In this document: positions 30,098 through 38,019 of the stretch, in pieces | Layout of the letters: each line of letters opens with the position of its first letter | Position numbering within the stretch: the first letter of the stretch is position 1 | NCBI GenBank assembly: GCA_965277595.1 | Contig: CBDIDH010000001.1 | Coordinates: 992,001 to 1,056,000 of the forward strand | Source of the DNA: CBDIDH01 sp965277595 | GTDB taxonomy: Bacteria; Planctomycetota; Planctomycetia; Isosphaerales; Isosphaeraceae | Direction of reading: 5' to 3' | DNA: 64,000 nt | Notes under the pieces: generated by a model | Database searches by the model: none | Told to the model about the DNA's origin: nothing | Seen by the model: the letters and a program-made list of their open reading frames with translations, nothing else | Program-made: the position numbers and the translations under genes

Positions 30098-33055
30098 TCA
30101 AGCGCCTTCGCCCTTGAGATAGGCCAGCAAATCGGCGAATTCTTGCCGATTGATTGTTTTTTCCAGTCCTTCGGGCATCAACGAATGCCGCGCCGCGCGG
30201 ATCTCTTCGACCTCGGACCGCAACAGCGTTTCCTCCTTGCCGAGCGGCTGCCGAAGGGTCACGCTCGCGGCCGATTCCGAGGCGATCAGGCCGTTGAGAA
30301 TCCGGCCGTCGCGGGTCGCCACCGTGTACGCGGCGAAGCCGGCGGTCACCTCCTGATCGGGCGCGATGATGTGAAGCAAGATCGCCTCCTTTGGCTGGTT
30401 GCGAACGCCAAAAAGGTCGGGACCAACCGCCGTTCCGTCGCGGTCGAGCCGATGGCACGAGGCACACTCGCGGCGGAAGACCGTTCGCCCGTTTTCGGGG
30501 TTGGCCTTCAAGGCGATCACCTCCTTGAGACTCTCAAAGACCTTGCCCCGATCTCCTTGAACCGCGCCGAAGATCGTCCGCGCGCGGCGCTGGATTTCGG
30601 GGTCGAGGCTTGCCGCGAGTTGCCTTCGCCGCGCCGCGTCGATCGCGCCCACGGGAATCGTTCCCACTTCAAGCGCCGAGAGGAGGCCGGGCAGATGCTC
30701 GGCTTGCGTCATAAGTGCAGCCAGAATTTCCTCGCGGAGCGCCGGACCGGCCGCGTCAAACCGACTTCCCGAAAGAAGCGTTTCCGCGACCTTCGGGCTT
30801 CGCAAGGGGCCGAAGGCCCGAACGGCCTCGGCCTGAAGGGCCTCGGCTCCAGGTTCGTCGATCAGGCGTCGCAGCGTCTCGCCGACCTCTTCGTAATCGG
30901 CGAAGGCCAGGAACCGAACGGCCGCTTTGCGGCGGTCGATCGGCTCTCGCGCGTCCAGCGCCTCGGCCTTCAACGCGGCGACGAGTTCACTCAAGGCCGG
31001 ATTCGCGCCCGAGATTGCCGCGAGCACGCTCCCCTTGCCCCGGACCGACCCCCGCGCCGAACTCGCGAGACCGGTGAGCAAGGCCGCCTCTTCCCAGGTT
31101 TCAAATCCCGGTTTTTCTTGAAGAATGCGCTGGACAAGTTCCGGCCTCGTCTTTTCGGGACGGCTGGCACCGAGCAAGCGGCCAAACTCGGTCAAGAGAT
31201 CGGCATTCAGGGGCGTTTTGACCCGATCAGTGCGACTCAAGGCATCCAGGACCGCGATTTCCCGCCCCGCCACCGCGCTGAAGACCGCGGCGCGAGTCCA
31301 TTTGTCGTCGCCATCACGCGCCGCGATCTTCGCCAGCGCCTCGGCGATTCGAGGGTCGTCCGCAAACGTTCCAAGCGAGATCGCCGCCTGAAACCGGACG
31401 CGGGGATCGGTATCATCAGCCCTCGCCAGAACGTCCTTGAGCCATTCGGGTTTCGTCGCGATAACCCTCAGCGCGTTCTCGCGGACCGACGCCTCGGAGC
31501 TTTCCAGGCAGGAACGCAGCGTCTCGTCATTCAACGCATCCAGCGCCGCGAGCAGATAAACGGCCTGAACGACCGCCGCCGCCGAGGCCGTCTTCGAGGC
31601 GATCAAGGCCCTCAGCGGTTCCACCGCCCCGGCGTCCCGGCGTTCGAGAAGCATGCGATGCGCCTGATCGCGTTGCCAGCCGTCGGGCGATCGGAGCAGG
31701 TCACAGAGCGCGGGGGTCGACAGCTCGGAAAGCTTGGTCAGGCGTCGGGTTTTCAAAGTCTCGGCCGGCGCATCATCGTGAACGACCCGCCAGATCCGGC
31801 CCATCGTCTTGCCGCCGCGGAAGTCCGTCCGCTTGCGGATCTCAACCGGGAGGTAGTCGGGATGTTCGATCGTCCTTCGGTACATATCACTGATATAGAG
31901 CGCACCATCGGGACCGCTCGCCAGAAAGACCGGGCGGAACCAGCTATCGGAACTGGCGAGGAACTCCGTCTTCTCGCGCTCGCGGACGGCCGCGAAGGTC
32001 GCTCCTTTGGGGATGAGCCGGTCAACGTGCACAAGGTTCCCGGTCGGCTCGCACGAGAAGACGCGGCCGAGATACCCTTCAGGCAGGCCATCGCCCCGAA
32101 AGACGAAGACGCCGCAGGCGGCGGTGAAGGTTCCCGCGTGCGAGTCGGCCGTCGTCACGTTCCGGCTGATGGGAAAGATCCGGGACGCGGCGCCGTGGCC
32201 TTTCAAGGGTTCGGCCACGGTCTCCGCGGGGCAGTTTTGCACGGTCTCGGAAAAGGCCAGATGCGGGTTCCGCCGCAGGTCTTTCGCGTCAATCACGACA
32301 TGCTGAACCTGCACGCGGTTGTAACAGATAAACCGGTGTCCCGCGTCGTCAAAGGTCATGCCGAACTGCGACCCGCCGTCGGCCGCTTCCCAGAGATTCC
32401 CATCGGGGCGGAACCGAAAATCCGTCCGGCTCAGAACGACCGCCGGCCGTTCGGGATGTTTCGGCGAGACGATCGAGCCGCCGGTCAGACCGCTCGTCAG
32501 ATAGATCCAGTTGTCGATCGAAAGGGTCGGATGACTCACTCGCAACTGCGTGCTTCCGGTCGTGGCGAAGCCGTTGAAAAGCACGGTGCGCTCGTCGGCC
32601 TTGCCGTCGCCGTCGGTGTCGCGCAAGAAGTGGACATCGGGTGCGCAGGTGACAATCAGGCCCCCCTTCCAGGGCAAGACGCCGTTGGGAAAGGTCAGAT
32701 TCGTGGCAAAGTCCGACCGCCGATCCATCCGGCCGTCGCCGTCGGTATCTTCCAGCAGGGCGATCCGGCCGACCGGCTCAGCACCCTCGCCTGGACCCGT
32801 CGGATAGCCGCGATTCTCAGCCACGAAAAGCCTGCCGCGATCATCAAAGGCCATCGCGACGGGACTGACCACCAGCGGTTCCGCCGCGACAAGCTCCACG
32901 CGCGCGCCCGGTTCCGTTCGAAACGCCTGCGCCGCCGTCGCCGGATCGAGCGGCCCATCCGGCCCCTCGTCCGCCCGACCGACGCGCACGATCGCCAGGC
33001 TGATCACGACGATCACAACCACGGCCACGCTGAGACGACCTTGCCCGGGTCTCAT
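30098..33055 (-). CDS. PVC-type haem-binding CxxCH protein with HEAT-like repeats
   Basis: 985 residues. A signal peptide (VAVVVIVVISLAIVRVGRA) precedes a beta-propeller-like region at about residues 45-400, with SPVAMAFDDRGRLFVAENRG and two aspartate-rich loops DTDGDGRMD and DTDGDGKAD that look like calcium sites. A long alpha-helical HEAT-like stretch follows (about 420-830), and the C-terminal cytochrome c domain carries the haem motif CASCHRLD with GPDLFGV after it. This architecture is a hallmark of Planctomycetota/Verrucomicrobiota and is thought to be an exported dehydrogenase or electron-transfer protein for sugar breakdown. It heads a two-gene unit with the exported protein at 28693. 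Confidence 0.94.
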   Translation of the reverse strand: MRPGQGRLSVAVVVIVVISLAIVRVGRADEGPDGPLDPATAAQAFRTEPGARVELVAAEPLVVSPVAMAFDDRGRLFVAENRGYPTGPGEGAEPVGRIALLEDTDGDGRMDRRSDFATNLTFPNGVLPWKGGLIVTCAPDVHFLRDTDGDGKADERTVLFNGFATTGSTQLRVSHPTLSIDNWIYLTSGLTGGSIVSPKHPERPAVVLSRTDFRFRPDGNLWEAADGGSQFGMTFDDAGHRFICYNRVQVQHVVIDAKDLRRNPHLAFSETVQNCPAETVAEPLKGHGAASRIFPISRNVTTADSHAGTFTAACGVFVFRGDGLPEGYLGRVFSCEPTGNLVHVDRLIPKGATFAAVREREKTEFLASSDSWFRPVFLASGPDGALYISDMYRRTIEHPDYLPVEIRKRTDFRGGKTMGRIWRVVHDDAPAETLKTRRLTKLSELSTPALCDLLRSPDGWQRDQAHRMLLERRDAGAVEPLRALIASKTASAAAVVQAVYLLAALDALNDETLRSCLESSEASVRENALRVIATKPEWLKDVLARADDTDPRVRFQAAISLGTFADDPRIAEALAKIAARDGDDKWTRAAVFSAVAGREIAVLDALSRTDRVKTPLNADLLTEFGRLLGASRPEKTRPELVQRILQEKPGFETWEEAALLTGLASSARGSVRGKGSVLAAISGANPALSELVAALKAEALDAREPIDRRKAAVRFLAFADYEEVGETLRRLIDEPGAEALQAEAVRAFGPLRSPKVAETLLSGSRFDAAGPALREEILAALMTQAEHLPGLLSALEVGTIPVGAIDAARRRQLAASLDPEIQRRARTIFGAVQGDRGKVFESLKEVIALKANPENGRTVFRRECASCHRLDRDGTAVGPDLFGVRNQPKEAILLHIIAPDQEVTAGFAAYTVATRDGRILNGLIASESAASVTLRQPLGKEETLLRSEVEEIRAARHSLMPEGLEKTINRQEFADLLAYLKGEGA

Positions 33056-33089
33056 CGATTGCGTCTCCTTGGATATGCGGCGCTCTCTC

Positions 33090-33491
33090 TCAATGTCCGT
33101 CGGGAAGTCTCAACGCGGCAAAGGCGGCTGAGCCGATCAGGGCACTGGCGACATTCATGATCACGTCGTCGACGTCGGCCGTCCGACGTCCCGAGGCATA
33201 TTGAGCCAGCTCGATCGATCCGCTCAGAATGGCCGCGGCGAGCATCACCCGAAGCGCGGAAAAGTGAGCGGGCCAGATCATTCGGGTCAAGAACCCGAAG
33301 GGGAGAAAGGCCACGAGATTGCCGACGAAATTCAGGAGAAATCCGTCACTTCCGGCGTGCATGTCCCGGGCGATCGTCTGGAAGGGCCAAAAATTCGGTG
33401 GGGGGTTGACCTCGGGGAACTGAAAAAGTGTCAGGTCGAGGAGCAATAAGAGGTAGAGGACAAAGATCGCCAGGGTCCAGCGCTTCCTCAA
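33090..33491 (-). CDS. VanZ family membrane protein
   Basis: 133 residues with about four hydrophobic helices (LAIFVLYLLLLLDLTLF, LLNFVGNLVAFLPFGFLT, VMLAAAILSGSIELAQY, NVASALIGSAAFAAL). The VanZ pattern NFVGNLVAFLPFG, SIELAQY and DVDDVIMNVASALIG is complete. Biochemical role unknown; the name comes from a teicoplanin-resistance protein, but most members have nothing to do with resistance. The start is TTG at 33491, strongly supported by GGAGG 7 nt upstream. The same-strand neighbour downstream is the PVC-type cytochrome gene, 35 bp away. Confidence 0.92.
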   Translation of the reverse strand: MRKRWTLAIFVLYLLLLLDLTLFQFPEVNPPPNFWPFQTIARDMHAGSDGFLLNFVGNLVAFLPFGFLTRMIWPAHFSALRVMLAAAILSGSIELAQYASGRRTADVDDVIMNVASALIGSAAFAALRLPDGH

Positions 33492-33620
33492 CGGGTGACC
33501 TCCGGCCGATCCGCCTCAAGAACGCCGATCGAGCCCCGAGGCCGACAGGTCCGGCCCGGCCCTCTTCCACTCGATCGTACCACAAGGCGAACCAGGGCCG
33601 CATCCCAGGAAAGATCGCCG

Positions 33621-34652
33621 TCAGAACGCATCGCCCGAAACCACCTCGCCTCCGGCGACGGTCCCGAGCGCTCGCCAGACGAGACCGTTCACGGTCGACT
33701 TGACGAACCGAACGCGGCCGTCGCCGAGCAGCACGTTCACACCGCCGGGATGATAACTCCGGGCGTTGATCGCGGCGAAGGTCGGGCCGCCGTCTTCCTC
33801 GTTCCGGCCGTTCAGGTCAAGGTCGTAACCAGGATACGCCAATCGGCCGAGAATCACCTTGTTCGGCGGCCAGGCGGTTGTAAACCCGGCGGCGTGAACG
33901 TTGCCGTCGGACCACTCGGTATGAAACTCAAACTGATTCTGGGTCACGCAGGCTCCGTTATCATATTCAGGGGCGACCATGTACGGGTCGGCGGTCGGGC
34001 TGGGGATGGCGTTCGGGTCGTTCACCGAGGGGAGCGTTGTGTGTCGGCAGTTGGACGATGCCTGGTTCGTCTTCACCTCGGCGGCCAGCATCGTCTGGCT
34101 CAGGCCATCGGTGAACTCGGCGAGCCGCCGACTCCGGTTCGGCCCGAACGCCGAACGGTTCTGAGGGCCGTTGAAACCGCCCCAGACAAACCAGTCTCCC
34201 TGGCTGACTCCATAATCCACGACGCCCGCGAAGCCGTAATCGTGCGGGAAGGCCAGGGGGCGGACCTCGCTCGGACAAATATAGGCAGAGATCGAGATCG
34301 CCACGACGCTCGTATTGGCGGGATCTTCCTTGAAAACATGGAGATTGGCCGCGTTATAGAGCGGATCGCCTTCGAGATACGGGAGAATCCTCGCCTGGGC
34401 ACTCCAGCCGCTGAAGTCGGTCGTCGTGGTTCCCGATCCGGTCAGGGTCATTGTCATTGGCCAGGCGCCAAAGGCCGTTTCATAGTTCGCCAGCGCCAGG
34501 CCAATCTGTTTGAGGTTGTTGATGCACTGAGCGCGCCTCGCCGCCTCGCGCGCCGCCTGAACCGCCGGCAAGAGCAGGGCCATGAGCACGGCGATGATCG
34601 CGATCACCACGAGCAACTCAATCAGCGTGAATGCCCGACGCGATCGACTCAT
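33621..34652 (-). CDS. DUF1559 prepilin-like protein
   Basis: 343 residues, full length for the family. The prepilin signal RRAFTLIELLVVIAIIAVLM is followed by LLPAVQAAREAARRAQCINN and NLKQIGLALANYE; the C-terminus has the family ending NARSYHPGGVNVLLGDG and VRFVKSTV. Mid-protein CPSEVRP and LAEFTDGLSQTMLAAE are also typical. It starts 16 bp after the stop of the gene at 34669 on the same strand, so the two form a unit. This is the second DUF1559 gene of the window, and its N-terminus is nearly identical to that at the left edge. Confidence 0.96.
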   Translation of the reverse strand: MSRSRRAFTLIELLVVIAIIAVLMALLLPAVQAAREAARRAQCINNLKQIGLALANYETAFGAWPMTMTLTGSGTTTTDFSGWSAQARILPYLEGDPLYNAANLHVFKEDPANTSVVAISISAYICPSEVRPLAFPHDYGFAGVVDYGVSQGDWFVWGGFNGPQNRSAFGPNRSRRLAEFTDGLSQTMLAAEVKTNQASSNCRHTTLPSVNDPNAIPSPTADPYMVAPEYDNGACVTQNQFEFHTEWSDGNVHAAGFTTAWPPNKVILGRLAYPGYDLDLNGRNEEDGGPTFAAINARSYHPGGVNVLLGDGRVRFVKSTVNGLVWRALGTVAGGEVVSGDAF

Positions 34653-34668
34653 GAAAGAGAACCCCGGG

Positions 34669-35268
34669 TCAGTCGCCGCTGACGGTCAGGTCATCGAAGT
34701 ACGAACGTGCGTCCGACTTGGACCAGAGGCCGATCTTGCCGGGGCCGGTGAAGGTGGAATCTTCGGCTTCCAGGTATTGTTTGCCATCCAGGTAACAGAC
34801 GATTTTCGCGCCGGCCATTGTGATTCGAAGGGTGTGCCATTTCGTATCGCCTTTGACCTTGGCGGTTTGAAACTGGGTCCGCTTGCCGGCCTCGACCTTG
34901 TAGACCCTAAAATTGTCTTCGAGCGGATTATAGCGGGCAATATAATAATTCCTGGCATCCTTCGCGCGCCAGACAAGGCCGCCGCCGCGATCGAGTTCCC
35001 CCGCCTCGGCCCGCAAGCGGACGCTCAGATCGAGGTCGGTGTAACTCGTGCCGTCAACCAAGGCGACGTTGAACGTATCGTCATCATTACTGGCCTTCTG
35101 GGCGATGACCTTGTTACCCTCGACCTCCGCGACCTCCCAGCGGCCGACTTCCTGGGCAAACCCCTTCGCCGCCTGCCCGGTCGACTCCTTCTCGAAGTCC
35201 CAGACCTTTTTTCCCGTTCCCGCGCCGATCATCCCGACCAGCACCAGACCGATCACGATCCTCTTCAT
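34669..35268 (-). CDS. Secreted LamG/DUF1080-like sandwich protein, 199 aa
   Basis: The start MKRIVIGLVLVGMIGAG at 35268 has GGAG 9 nt upstream; an ATG at 35298 lies at the edge of a repeat and is less likely. A short signal peptide precedes a single concanavalin-like jelly roll: LDLSVRLRAEAG, GGGLVWRAKDARNYYIARYN, KWHTLRITMAGAKIVCYLDG and PGKIGLWSKSDARSYFDDL match the strand pattern of DUF1080 (3-keto-disaccharide hydrolase-like) and LamG families. It may bind or cleave glycans outside the cell. It is directly followed by the DUF1559 gene. Domain family likely, activity unproven. Confidence 0.8.
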   Translation of the reverse strand: MKRIVIGLVLVGMIGAGTGKKVWDFEKESTGQAAKGFAQEVGRWEVAEVEGNKVIAQKASNDDDTFNVALVDGTSYTDLDLSVRLRAEAGELDRGGGLVWRAKDARNYYIARYNPLEDNFRVYKVEAGKRTQFQTAKVKGDTKWHTLRITMAGAKIVCYLDGKQYLEAEDSTFTGPGKIGLWSKSDARSYFDDLTVSGD

Positions 35269-35290
35269 CGTCCTTTTCTCCGAGTTTTGG

Positions 35291-35368
35291 ATGACCAATG
35301 GCCGATGACCAATGACCGAGCGAATTCTTGATTCAGCCCTCGTTCATTGGTCATCGGTCATTGGTCAT
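35291..35368. repeat. Heptad hairpin repeat (4 + 3 units)
   Basis: ATGACCA, ATGGCCG, ATGACCA, ATGACCG (35291-35318), a longer loop containing GCGAATTC, then TGGTCAT, CGGTCAT, TGGTCAT (35348-35368). The arms are complementary. It fills the gap between the solute-binding protein gene and the LamG/DUF1080-like gene. Confidence 0.9.
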
Positions 35369-35387
35369 CAATTCAGCCTCTTTCGCA

Positions 35388-36410
35388 TCACCCCGCGAAC
35401 TCCGCCGCGAGAAAGGCGGCGGCGCGATCCCAGAGCCGGGCGGCGGCCTCGAAGTCGACATCCATCGCATGAACGGTCTTGGGGGTCTCGACCCGGGCGC
35501 GGGTGTTTGTGACCTTCAGCAAGGGAATCTGAGCACTCGGGCCATTGGCAAGCGTGGTTTCGACCGCGGGCGAGAGCAGATGATTGGCCAGGGCCTCGGC
35601 CTCCTTCGCGCGCGGAGCCCCTTTCACGATGGCGAGGGTGTTCGGGATAAACAAGGTGCCGAGACTCCCCGGATCGCGATCGGGATAAACGATCGCCACG
35701 GGGTTCCCCGCGTCGATCTCGCCCATCGCGTCGTCGGTATCGGTCAGGCCAAAGGCCAAGCGGCCCGCTCCGACCTCTTGCGCCACCCCTTTATTTCCCG
35801 AGAGGACATGGACACCATTCGCTTTCAGACCTCGAAAAAAGGCTTTCGCCCTGTCGTCTCCCCAGGCGGCGAAGAGGCAGGCCGCGTGCGTCGCGGTCGT
35901 GCCGAAGAGGGGTTTGGCGATCCCGATCTTCCCTTTCCATTTCGGGTCGAGCAGGTCGTGAATCCCTTTCGGTCGGTCCGCTTCGGCAACGAGCCGGGTA
36001 TTGACGATCAAGACGCGCGCCCGAGCCGCGAACCCGTACCAGGTGCCATCCTTGGCGCGAAAGGTCGCGGGCAGGTCGGCGGCGTGGCTTGGTTGGAAGG
36101 GGGCGAGCAGTCCCTTTTCCTTGAGCCGGAGCGTGTTGAGGATCTCGTTGTTCCAGAAGAGGTCACAACGCGGCCGACCCGCCTCGGCGGCGATCAGGTT
36201 CGTCAGGCCGACCGTCTTGGTACTCTCGACGTCGAACTTGGGCAAGACCCGCACGCCATTCGCCTTCGCGTAGGCGTTCAGAATCGGTTCCGAGAACTCA
36301 CGGTCAAGTGCTGTGTAAACAACCACCGATTTATCAGCCGCCTCGCCCCGCGCGCCCCCGAAAACGACCAGCGCGACGACCAAACCCGCGTGGAAGCGCG
36401 TCAACATCAT
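35388..36410 (-). CDS. Extracellular solute-binding protein (FbpA-like, iron(III)-type ABC)
   Basis: 340 residues. A signal peptide (GLVVALVVFGGARGEAA) is followed by SVVVYTALDREFSEPIL, the usual opening of the FbpA/AfuA class. Further family features are KANGVRVLPKFDVES, DLFWNNEILNTLRL, DLLDPKWKGKIGIAKPLFG and VAIVYPDRDPGSLGTLFIP. Members bind ferric iron or small anions in the periplasm for an ABC importer. No permease or ATPase gene is adjacent, so this is an orphan receptor; its ligand is unknown. The second ATG (36407) may be the true start. Confidence 0.88.
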   Translation of the reverse strand: MMLTRFHAGLVVALVVFGGARGEAADKSVVVYTALDREFSEPILNAYAKANGVRVLPKFDVESTKTVGLTNLIAAEAGRPRCDLFWNNEILNTLRLKEKGLLAPFQPSHAADLPATFRAKDGTWYGFAARARVLIVNTRLVAEADRPKGIHDLLDPKWKGKIGIAKPLFGTTATHAACLFAAWGDDRAKAFFRGLKANGVHVLSGNKGVAQEVGAGRLAFGLTDTDDAMGEIDAGNPVAIVYPDRDPGSLGTLFIPNTLAIVKGAPRAKEAEALANHLLSPAVETTLANGPSAQIPLLKVTNTRARVETPKTVHAMDVDFEAAARLWDRAAAFLAAEFAG

Positions 36411-36558
36411 CGACTCCTGAATCCACTCGTCGAGACCTTCCGATTCGCACCCTTTGCAGCCTAACCGAGGCGAGGGGACAGGGCCAGCCTCTTCGGTTCC
36501 CGAAGATGCCGACCTTCCCTCGGTGTTTCTACTTTCACCGAGCCGTTCTCTATTCCGA

Positions 36559-38010
36559 TCAGGCCAGAAGCTCCTTGACGACGACCCCTTCGACGTCGGT
36601 CAGGCGGAAGTCGCGCCCTTGAGATCGATAGGTCAGTCGGGTGTGGTCGAGCCCGAGTTGATGCAGGATCGTGGCCTGAATATCGTGGACGTGAACGCGC
36701 CCTTCGGCCGGGGCGAAGCCGAAATCGTCGGTGGAACCGTGGACGATGCCGGGCTTGATACCGCCGCCGGCCATCCACATCGTATAGGCGTCAACGTGGT
36801 GGTTCCGGCCGACATGCTCGCGGATCTCGCCCATCGGCGTCCGGCCAAACTCGCCGCCCCAGATCACCAGCGTCTCGTCGAGAAGGCCGCGAGACTTCAG
36901 GTCCTGAACGAGCGCGGCGCAGGGTCGGTCGATCTCGCGACAGACACGGTCCAGGTCGCCCGCGAGGTCCTGGCCTGGGCCGCCGTGGTGGTCCCAATCG
37001 GTATGATAAAGCTGCACGAACCGCACGCCGCGCTCGACAAGGCGACGCGCCAGCAGGCAATTCACGCCGAACGACGGCCGCCCAGGCTCGACGCCGTAAA
37101 GGTCAAGCGTCGCCCGAGACTCGGCCCGAAGGTCGGTCAACTCGGGAGCACTTGACTGCATCCGAAAGGCCATTTCGTACGAGGCAATCCGGGTCGCGAT
37201 CTCGGGATCGCCCGTGGCGTCGAGCCGCATCTGGTTCAAGTCGCCAATCGCGGCAAGAGCGTCGCGCTGAGCCTCGGCACCGACTCCCGAGGGGCGCGAG
37301 AGGTTCAAAATTGGCTCGGCGCCGTTGCGGAAGGGGACGCCTTGATAGGCGGTCGGCAAGAACCCGCTCCCCCAGTTCACCGCCCCTCCGCGCGGTCCGC
37401 GAGGGCCCGACTGAAGCACGACGAACCCGGGCAGGTCGTTTGACTCACTGCCGATCCCGTAGGTCAGCCAGGCCCCCAGGCTCGGCCGACCAAACTGGGT
37501 CGAACCGGTGTTCATGAACAGCTTCGCCGGGGCATGGTTGATCGGCTCGGTGACGACCGACCGGAGGATGGCGAGGTTGTCGACGATCTTGCCGGTCTCG
37601 GGCAGGCATTCCGAGACCCAGGCTCCGCTCGACCCCTTTTGCGCGAACCGTCTTCGCGTGGCCAGGAGCTTAGGCGGCTCCTTGGCGAAGGTGTTCATGA
37701 ACGCGAACCGCTTCCCCTTGAGAAACGATTCGGGGATCGGCTGACCGTGCCTCTTCTGAAGCTCGGGCTTGTAGTCAAGCAGCTCAAACTGGCTCGGGCC
37801 GCCGGCCATGAAGAGGAAGATCACGTTCTTCGCGCGCGCCGGGAAATGTCCCGGCCGGACCGCCAGCGGGTCCACCAGAGCAGGCTCGCGACCCAACGCC
37901 CGCCCCTGGTTCAGCAAGGCGCCGAGCGCCATTCCTCCCAGGCCGACACCGCATCTGTTGAAGAAATGCCGCCGCGTTTGCAAGGCGAGTCGAGCGTCGG
38001 CGGGGTTCAT
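36559..38010 (-). CDS. DUF1501 domain-containing protein
   Basis: 483 residues, sulfatase/alkaline-phosphatase-like fold. An N-terminal Tat-like segment (TRRHFFNRCGVGLGGMALGA) suggests export of the folded protein. Family motifs include NVIFLFMAGGPSQFELLDYKP, GSGFLPTAYQGVPF, VERGVRFVQLYH followed by DWDHH, and LVIWGGEFGRTPMGE, where His and Asp would bind metal as in alkaline phosphatases; the first motif is quoted here in part. DUF1501 genes in planctomycetes almost always lie next to a DUF1549/DUF1553 gene, as here: the partner ends 9 bp upstream. The pair may act on sulfated or phosphorylated glycans; this has not been shown. Confidence 0.93.
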   Translation of the reverse strand: MNPADARLALQTRRHFFNRCGVGLGGMALGALLNQGRALGREPALVDPLAVRPGHFPARAKNVIFLFMAGGPSQFELLDYKPELQKRHGQPIPESFLKGKRFAFMNTFAKEPPKLLATRRRFAQKGSSGAWVSECLPETGKIVDNLAILRSVVTEPINHAPAKLFMNTGSTQFGRPSLGAWLTYGIGSESNDLPGFVVLQSGPRGPRGGAVNWGSGFLPTAYQGVPFRNGAEPILNLSRPSGVGAEAQRDALAAIGDLNQMRLDATGDPEIATRIASYEMAFRMQSSAPELTDLRAESRATLDLYGVEPGRPSFGVNCLLARRLVERGVRFVQLYHTDWDHHGGPGQDLAGDLDRVCREIDRPCAALVQDLKSRGLLDETLVIWGGEFGRTPMGEIREHVGRNHHVDAYTMWMAGGGIKPGIVHGSTDDFGFAPAEGRVHVHDIQATILHQLGLDHTRLTYRSQGRDFRLTDVEGVVVKELLA

Positions 38011-38019
38011 GATGTTCGG

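Noticed and set aside
32900..33090. Regulatory or mobile region at the start of the PVC-type cytochrome gene
   Set aside because: Only a short normal intergenic gap to the VanZ gene; no repeat or inverted repeat seen.
30038..33160. Plus-strand frame of 1040 codons over the PVC-type cytochrome gene
   Set aside because: Shadow of a gene with signal peptide and CxxCH haem motif on the minus strand.
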